DNA of 42,500 nt from Cristatella mucedo (lineage: Eukaryota; Bryozoa; Phylactolaemata; Cristatellidae): the NCBI GenBank assembly GCA_009760855.2, contig WPIO01000088.1:1105001-1147500 (forward strand), read 5' to 3'. The position numbers and the translations under genes are program-made. This document shows, one piece after another, positions 42,051 to 42,500 of this stretch (the stretch's first letter is position 1; the number at the start of each line of letters is the position of its first letter). Under the pieces are notes generated by a model that saw nothing but the letters and a program-made list of their open reading frames with translations, searched no databases and was not told the DNA's origin.

Positions 42051-42500
42051 TTTATTATTTATATCGTATTTATACGTATTATTTTTATTATTTATATTTT
42101 AATTATACGCATTTATTATTTTTTTTATCAAGATCCGCAAGCATTATTAAGTAGGCGGAGCTAGAAAGACCCGCAAAGTAATGAAAAGTTGTAGCGTAAA
42201 CGGAACGGACGACGTCAGCGACGAGCCCGGCCGGGATTGTCAGTTTTATTAATATTTATATTATTTACTATATATATATATATATATATATTGTATATTA
42301 TATATTATATAATATATGTATATATGTATGTGTATGTGTATTATATATATATATATATTATAGTATAGAGTATTTATAGTATATATATATATATTATAAT
42401 TTTAATATCAGTTTTAACTATGTCAGTAGTATGAGTCAGTAGTATGAGCCACCGGTAACTCTCTGCGAGCTGTCGGTCCGGCGGCGCTGGGGCGGCGTTT
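42051..42500. other. AT-rich end of window
   Basis: ATT and TA tracts to 42410, with a short CpG-rich patch near 42190-42240. A GC-rich stretch starts at the very end (42450-42500) and may lead into another CpG island. Confidence 0.5.

Overview
The window looks like nuclear DNA of a metazoan, most likely an invertebrate. It is dominated by decayed CR1/L2-type LINEs and tRNA-derived SINEs, long GA/CT, CA and AT microsatellites, and GC-rich CpG islands. I recognise no bacterial operon, rRNA or intact tRNA gene. Species-level placement cannot be read from the sequence.

The one protein-coding locus I can argue for strongly is a four-exon plus-strand gene: 8683-9937, 12441-13436, 13934-14103 and 17179-17241. 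The three introns are GT-AG and their phases (1, 1, 0) fit without adjustment. They join into an 827-residue protein with a disordered, repeat-bearing N-terminal part, three basic NLS-like clusters and a C-terminal divergent homeodomain split between residues 46 and 47. The fourth exon begins at homeodomain position 47 and puts Trp48-Phe49 in register. Asn51 and Arg53 are replaced, so ordinary homeobox DNA recognition is doubtful.

Layout. 1-1020: SINE-B remnants, a cluster of small hairpins, CA/AT microsatellites. 1350-1955: compound GA array with an internal duplication. 1960-3740: GC-rich CpG island. 3840-7170: SINE-A and LINE-A remnants and a 26-bp minisatellite. 8330-17440: homeobox gene, its introns filled with LINE-A and SINE-A. 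17440-19660: mostly unclassified, then a foldback SINE-B. 19980-21960: the longest LINE-A copy. 23590-24100: CpG-rich start of a second possible gene with an ideal start context and donor. 24290-26290: LINE-A, a 14-bp minisatellite, SINE-A and SINE-B. 26610-27730 and 34290-36290: GA/CT arrays. 29640-32630: LINE-B, then a rearranged LINE-A. 33340-34100: CpG-rich, with a bZIP-half-site cluster. 37227-37412: 30-bp tandem array. 38609-38893: five CACGTG E-boxes. The rest is AT-rich or repeat-derived.

Two LINE families (A and B) and two SINE families (A and B) can be defined from the window alone. SINE-A ends in the same sequence as LINE-A, so LINE-A machinery very likely mobilised it. All LINE copies here are broken.
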